Below are positions 51,440 to 55,038 of a DNA stretch of 55,038 bases, piece by piece. This stretch comes from Lachnospiraceae bacterium (GTDB lineage Bacteria; Bacillota; Clostridia; Lachnospirales; Lachnospiraceae), in NCBI GenBank assembly GCA_022768465.1, contig JALELZ010000011.1, positions 1 through 55,038 on the forward strand, in the 5' to 3' direction. The first letter of the stretch is position 1. Every line of letters starts with the position of its first letter. Below the pieces are notes generated by a model, which saw only the letters and a program-made list of their open reading frames with translations, did no database searches and was not told where the DNA came from. A program made the position numbers and the translations under genes.

Positions 51440-52861
51440 ATGAAGATATTTGACACATTACAGAGAAGGAAAATTGATTTCAAACCGATCGAAGAGGGCA
51501 AAGTTACTATGTATGTCTGCGGGCCTACAGTTTATAACCTCATCCATATCGGAAATGCACGTCCGATGATCGTGTTTGATACATTCCGCCGTTATCTTGA
51601 GTATAAGGGCTACGATGTAAAATATGTTTCGAATTTTACTGACGTTGATGACAAGATCATAAAGGCTGCCAATGAGGAAGGTGTTGATTCTTCGGTTATT
51701 TCAGAGCGTTATATCGCGGAGTGCCAAAAGGATATGCAGGCGCTTAATGTTGAGCCGGCAACCGTTCATCCTCAGGCAACCAAAGAAATCGATGGTATGA
51801 TAAATATGATTCAGACTCTTATAGACAAGGGACATGCCTATGCTGCAGAGGATGGAACTGTGTATTTCAGTGTGGCATCGGATCCTGGCTACGGAAAGCT
51901 CAGCCATAAGGATATGGATGAAATGATGTCAGGTCTCAGAGACTTAAAGGTCAGCGGAGAGGAACAGAAGCGAAATCCTAATGACTTTGTGCTCTGGAAG
52001 CCAAAGAAGGAGGGCGAGCCGTCATGGCCTTCACCTTGGTGCGACGGACGTCCGGGCTGGCATATCGAGTGCTCTGTTATGAGCCAGAAATATCTCGGAG
52101 ATACTATCGATATCCATGCAGGCGGAGAGGATCTTATTTTCCCTCATCATGAAAATGAGATAGCACAGTCAGAGTGCGCAACAGGAAAGCCATTCTGCAA
52201 TTATTGGATGCACAATGGATTCCTTAAGATAAATAATGAGAAAATGTCAAAGTCACTCGGCAATTTCTTTACCGTAAGAGATATTACAGCACAGTATGAT
52301 CCTATGGTACTGAGACTGTTTATCCTCAGTGCACAGTACAGAACACCGCTCAATTTCTCCAAGGAGCTTATGGATCAGATCAAGGCTTCCTATGAAAGAA
52401 TACTTAACTGCACCGATAAGCTCAGTGCGCTTATTAAGGCAAAAGAGGGTGCCGGCGAGGCTCAGATGAGTGAAGCAGAGCTTAAGAGCAAGGAGACTGT
52501 TGAAGGCTACATAAGAGACTTTGAGTCAGCAATGGAGGACGATAATAACACTGCCAATGCAGAAACTGCTGTATTCGAGATAGTTCGTGTTGCCAATGCT
52601 ACAGCTGATGAAAACTCAAACCTTGCTTACGTTGAATATCTTCTGAATACTATCAAGAAGCTCTGCGACGGAGTTCTTGGTGTTATTTCGGAGAGAAAAA
52701 AAGAGGTGCTTGATGCAGAAATAGAAGAGCTTATAGCAAAGAGACAGGCTGCAAGAAAGGCAAAGGACTTTGCGGCAGCAGATGCTATCAGAGATCAGCT
52801 TCTTAGCATGGGCATCGTTCTTGAAGATACCAGAGAGGGTGTAAAGTGGAAGAGAGCCTGA
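51440..52861 (+). CDS. cysS: Cysteinyl-tRNA synthetase
   Basis: This 473-residue class I synthetase has zinc Cys C27 in YVCGPT, the HIGH-type motif HIGN (36-39), the [17 protein letters not shown] zinc/cysteine-binding region and KMSKS at 268-272. ATG 51440 (after GGGAGAAG) is chosen because the protein then starts [11 protein letters not shown] as in the family; an in-frame GTG lies 45 bases upstream. mrnC overlaps its stop (TGATG), the usual Firmicute arrangement. Confidence 0.97.
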   Translation: MKIFDTLQRRKIDFKPIEEGKVTMYVCGPTVYNLIHIGNARPMIVFDTFRRYLEYKGYDVKYVSNFTDVDDKIIKAANEEGVDSSVISERYIAECQKDMQALNVEPATVHPQATKEIDGMINMIQTLIDKGHAYAAEDGTVYFSVASDPGYGKLSHKDMDEMMSGLRDLKVSGEEQKRNPNDFVLWKPKKEGEPSWPSPWCDGRPGWHIECSVMSQKYLGDTIDIHAGGEDLIFPHHENEIAQSECATGKPFCNYWMHNGFLKINNEKMSKSLGNFFTVRDITAQYDPMVLRLFILSAQYRTPLNFSKELMDQIKASYERILNCTDKLSALIKAKEGAGEAQMSEAELKSKETVEGYIRDFESAMEDDNNTANAETAVFEIVRVANATADENSNLAYVEYLLNTIKKLCDGVLGVISERKKEVLDAEIEELIAKRQAARKAKDFAAADAIRDQLLSMGIVLEDTREGVKWKRA

Positions 52862-53331
52862 TGAAAAATAAGCTCGCGGCTGAGGATAACAGCTCTAACA
52901 CTAAAGCAAACCCGGATGGACTTGCTGTGTTAAAAAAAGCTGACAGCGGCTCGACAGATGATTCGTATATAATGAACGGACTTACTCTTGCGTATATTGG
53001 CGATGCTGTATTTGAACTAATGGTGCGTCAGCATATGCTTTCCACTGGATCAAGACAAGCGGATAAGCTTCATAAGCATACCATTGCATTAGTTAATGCA
53101 GGAAGCCAATCTGCGATGATCATGCACATAATGGAAATGCTTACGGAAAGAGAGCTTTCAGTGTATAAGAGAGGCCGTAACTCCAGCACGGTCACATCAG
53201 CCAAGCATCAAAGCGTTAATGACTACAGAAGGGCTACCGGACTGGAGGCATTATTCGGTTATCTTTATCTCAATAAGGAATATGAGAGACTTAAGGAACT
53301 GTTTGGTGAATGCATGAATGCTGTATCTTAA
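52861..53331 (+). CDS. mrnC: Mini-ribonuclease 3
   Basis: This 156-residue Mini-III matures 23S rRNA. It has an RNase III-like catalytic domain without dsRBD: LTLAYIGDAVFELMVRQHML (with catalytic Asp), KLHKHTIALVNAGSQS, and RGRNSSTVTSAKHQSVNDYRRATGLEALFGYLYL. About 40 N-terminal residues are variable and polar. ATG 52861 overlaps the cysS stop; an in-frame GTG 15 bases earlier is possible. Confidence 0.95.
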   Translation: MKNKLAAEDNSSNTKANPDGLAVLKKADSGSTDDSYIMNGLTLAYIGDAVFELMVRQHMLSTGSRQADKLHKHTIALVNAGSQSAMIMHIMEMLTERELSVYKRGRNSSTVTSAKHQSVNDYRRATGLEALFGYLYLNKEYERLKELFGECMNAVS

Positions 53332-53379
53332 AAACAGCAAGCATAAGTATTAATAATAATTACATAACGGTTAAACAAG

Positions 53380-53422
53380 ACAGGCTGTGCAAAAGGAAAA
53401 CAAAGCTTTTTGCACGGTCTGT
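53380..53422 (+). terminator. Hairpin after mrnC
   Basis: ACAG and GTGCAAAAG pair with CTTTTTGCAC and CTGT with one bulged base. No T-run follows; likely the end of the cysS-mrnC transcript. Confidence 0.5.
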
Positions 53423-53640
53423 TGTGCGATAAAGGCAAGTTTATTAATTAAAAAGAAATAAACCTAAGCTAATTATGAAGTATTTCTTAATTATTTATCG
53501 TAATATTTTCGTAAGAAATTGAAAAATAAAAGTAATATCAATATTGGAAGAAAGCCAATATAATAGCCACAGTAGGATAAAGCATAGTAATCCGAAGCAC
53601 ACATCTTGTATGTATATTGACAGCAGTATACAAAAAAGAG

Positions 53641-53669
53641 TTGATTTATGGCTCACGGAGTAGTAAACT
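53641..53669 (+). promoter_or_regulatory. Candidate promoter of the surface-protein gene
   Basis: TTGATT, 17-bp spacer, TAAACT. An alternative TTGACA at 53617 has no good -10 at the right distance. The call is weak. Confidence 0.35.
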
Positions 53670-53689
53670 ATGCAACGTAATTATTAATA

Positions 53690-53716
53690 TGCTCGGGTAC
53701 TTTAAGTATCAGAGCA
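53690..53716 (+). promoter_or_regulatory. 5'-UTR stem-loop before the surface-protein gene
   Basis: TGCTC and GGTACT pair with AGTATC and GAGCA across one mismatch, three-base loop, ending about 10 bases before the AAAGGAGAG site. Such 5' hairpins can stabilise highly used mRNAs. Confidence 0.45.
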
Positions 53717-53742
53717 AAAAACAAAAAGGAGAGTGCATTCAA

Positions 53743-55038
53743 ATGAGAAAGCAGACAAAATTAGCTGTTGGCGTTTCAGCAGCTGCTCTGTTAGCTATCG
53801 GTGCATCAATGACATCATTCGCAGCTAATCGTGGCTGGACAAACGAGGGTGATGCTTGGTACTACTATGATAACAGCGGAGACTATGTAACAGATAAGTG
53901 GAAGAGCTATAACGGAAATTACTTCTACCTTGGCGAAGAGGGTTACATGCTCACAAACCAGCTCATCGAGGATGGCGAGAACTACTACTATGTAGACGCT
54001 AACGGTGCAATGGTTAAGAATACATGGGTTGCTATCGCAGCTGATGATGACGAGACTGAGGACGTTGACTACAGATGGTACTACTTCGGACCTTCAGGTA
54101 AGGCTTACAAGGATTCAAAGGGTAAGACTATCAATGGTAAGAAGTATGGCTTCGATGCAGACGGAAAGATGCTTTTCGGTTTTGCTGATGAGTCTGGTCT
54201 TATAAATGATACTGATGATGCAATCCTTTCATGCGTTTACTACTATGGTACAAACGATGACGGAGCTCGTCATTCAGGATGGCTTCGTTATGAGGATGGT
54301 TTCTCAGAGCATGAAGAGTATGATGATGACTACTATTGGTTCTGGTTCGCTTCAAATGGTAAGAAGAGAGTAACAAACAAGAAGATCAATGGTAAGAATT
54401 ACTCATTCGATGCTAACGGTGTAATGGTTACAGAGTTCAGAACAGGAACAAATTCTGAGGTTACATCAATTGCTTCAGGTTCTAAGTATTACTCAGATAA
54501 CCTTGAGGATGGATCACTTAAGAAGAGCACATGGATCAGAACATCTATGCCTGATGAGTGGTCAACAGCTCTCGGAACTGCTTGGGATGATGATGATCAC
54601 TGGTTCAGAACTGATTCACAGGGTTACCTTCTTACAAATCAGACAAAGAAGATCAACAGCAAGTGGTATGCATTCGATGCTAATGGTGTAATGCAGGATG
54701 GTCTTGTAGTTCTTGACAACGGTGCTAACGGACAGAAGGTTTCTGGTTCAACATTTAATAAGAGCATTGACGAAGACGACACTACAGCTGATGATATCTA
54801 TGCTCTTTCTGTAGGTAAGAATGATCCTCAGGGTCTTTACTACTTCTCAGCTGATGAGGAAAAGGATGGATCAATGAAGACTGGTTCATCAATCAAGATT
54901 TCTCTTGCTGATGATGACTACAAGTTCTACTTCACAAAGACAACTGGTCAGGCATTTGACGGAATCAAGAACAATAAGATTTATATCAATGGTATCCTTC
55001 AGGAAGCTAATGATGACAAGTATGTAAAGGTTTCTTAT
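53743..55038 (+). CDS. Secreted cell-wall-binding repeat protein (3' end beyond window)
   Basis: The 432 codons present are open to the window edge. A signal peptide begins MRKQTKLAVGVSAAALLAIG and probably ends after SFAA. The mature part consists of choline-binding/glucan-binding-type repeats rich in Trp, Tyr and Gly (WYYYDNSGDYVTDKWK, KYGFDADGKMLFGF, WYAFDANGVMQDGL), spaced irregularly with Asp-rich inserts (DDDDHWF, EDDTTADD). These bind the cell surface non-covalently. Start: AAAAGGAGAG lies about 10 bases upstream. Codon use is strongly biased (AAG, GGT, ACA, TCA; few rare codons), suggesting very high expression. Confidence 0.9.
   Translation, partial: MRKQTKLAVGVSAAALLAIGASMTSFAANRGWTNEGDAWYYYDNSGDYVTDKWKSYNGNYFYLGEEGYMLTNQLIEDGENYYYVDANGAMVKNTWVAIAADDDETEDVDYRWYYFGPSGKAYKDSKGKTINGKKYGFDADGKMLFGFADESGLINDTDDAILSCVYYYGTNDDGARHSGWLRYEDGFSEHEEYDDDYYWFWFASNGKKRVTNKKINGKNYSFDANGVMVTEFRTGTNSEVTSIASGSKYYSDNLEDGSLKKSTWIRTSMPDEWSTALGTAWDDDDHWFRTDSQGYLLTNQTKKINSKWYAFDANGVMQDGLVVLDNGANGQKVSGSTFNKSIDEDDTTADDIYALSVGKNDPQGLYYFSADEEKDGSMKTGSSIKISLADDDYKFYFTKTTGQAFDGIKNNKIYINGILQEANDDKYVKVSY

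Larger units (their letters stand above)
53332..53742 (+). other. Long AT-rich region before the surface-protein gene
   Basis: Apart from the hairpins and promoter listed separately, there is a perfect ATATTGG/CCAATAT hairpin at 53541-53561. No coding frame of note is present. Confidence 0.5.

Noticed and set aside
1-55038. CRISPR array, integrase, transposase or rRNA operon
   Set aside because: No regularly spaced repeat, recombinase motif or rRNA sequence was found on either strand.

Overview
The window looks like chromosome of a low-to-moderate-GC Bacillota, most likely a Clostridia/Lachnospiraceae-type organism. Reasons: the dcw cluster runs mraZ-rsmH-ftsL-pbp-mraY-murD-ftsW-divIB-ftsZ; there is a nusB-xseA-xseB-ispA-tlyA-nadK-argR-recN block; and there are genes for a NusG-domain-II protein, Mini-RNase III, an UPF0340/YwlG protein and an M18 aminopeptidase. 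Strong Shine-Dalgarno sites and sigma-A promoters are frequent. I cannot name the genus. Apart from the first 3 kb, every gene is on the + strand. I see no CRISPR array, transposase, integrase or rRNA.

Layout. 0-3 kb (minus strand): a sensory operon with a 7TM receptor that looks like a kinase-dead histidine kinase, a soluble histidine kinase, and a response regulator that ends after its receiver domain beside a large inverted repeat at the window edge. 3.2-5.8 kb: a DUF6935-like protein, a large lipoprotein and a structured 3' region ending in a terminator. 5.9-16.3 kb: the division/cell-wall cluster from a promoter with four 10-bp-spaced MraZ boxes. 16.5-17.6 kb: asd. 17.8-19.5 kb: two unrecognised genes. 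19.6-21.8 kb: a barstar-like gene and recJ. 21.9-27.7 kb: a five-gene dipeptide/oligopeptide-type ABC transporter. 27.8-31.5 kb: a small unknown protein, a MoaB-fold protein, a GntR/FCD regulator, a LarA-type (nickel-pincer) racemase homologue and nadD. Then come tRNA-Arg, thyA, an enlarged DHFR, an RsuA/RluB pseudouridine synthase, hslO, a ComEA-like protein, the nusB-to-recN block, a divergent PAP2 protein, a foldase-like lipoprotein, an htpG with two charged linkers, an M18 peptidase, a NusG-domain-II protein, tRNA-Val and tRNA-Met, a RelB/DinJ-PIN toxin-antitoxin pair, YwlG, ispF (behind a structured leader), cysS and mrnC. The window closes inside a highly expressed cell-wall-binding repeat protein.

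The most interesting part is 17.8-31.5 kb. The two-gene unknown operon and the ABC transporter operon share an almost identical operator (core ATTGTCGACA) just downstream of similar promoters. A GntR/FCD regulator is encoded close by, with the LarA homologue. The larA homologue overlaps nadD by ATGA. NadD makes nicotinate adenine dinucleotide, which is the known starting compound for the LarA nickel-pincer cofactor. I infer a regulon for uptake and stereochemical conversion of a 2-hydroxy acid or related compound, with cofactor precursor supply built into the operon. The substrate and the roles of four unrecognised or loosely recognised proteins are open.
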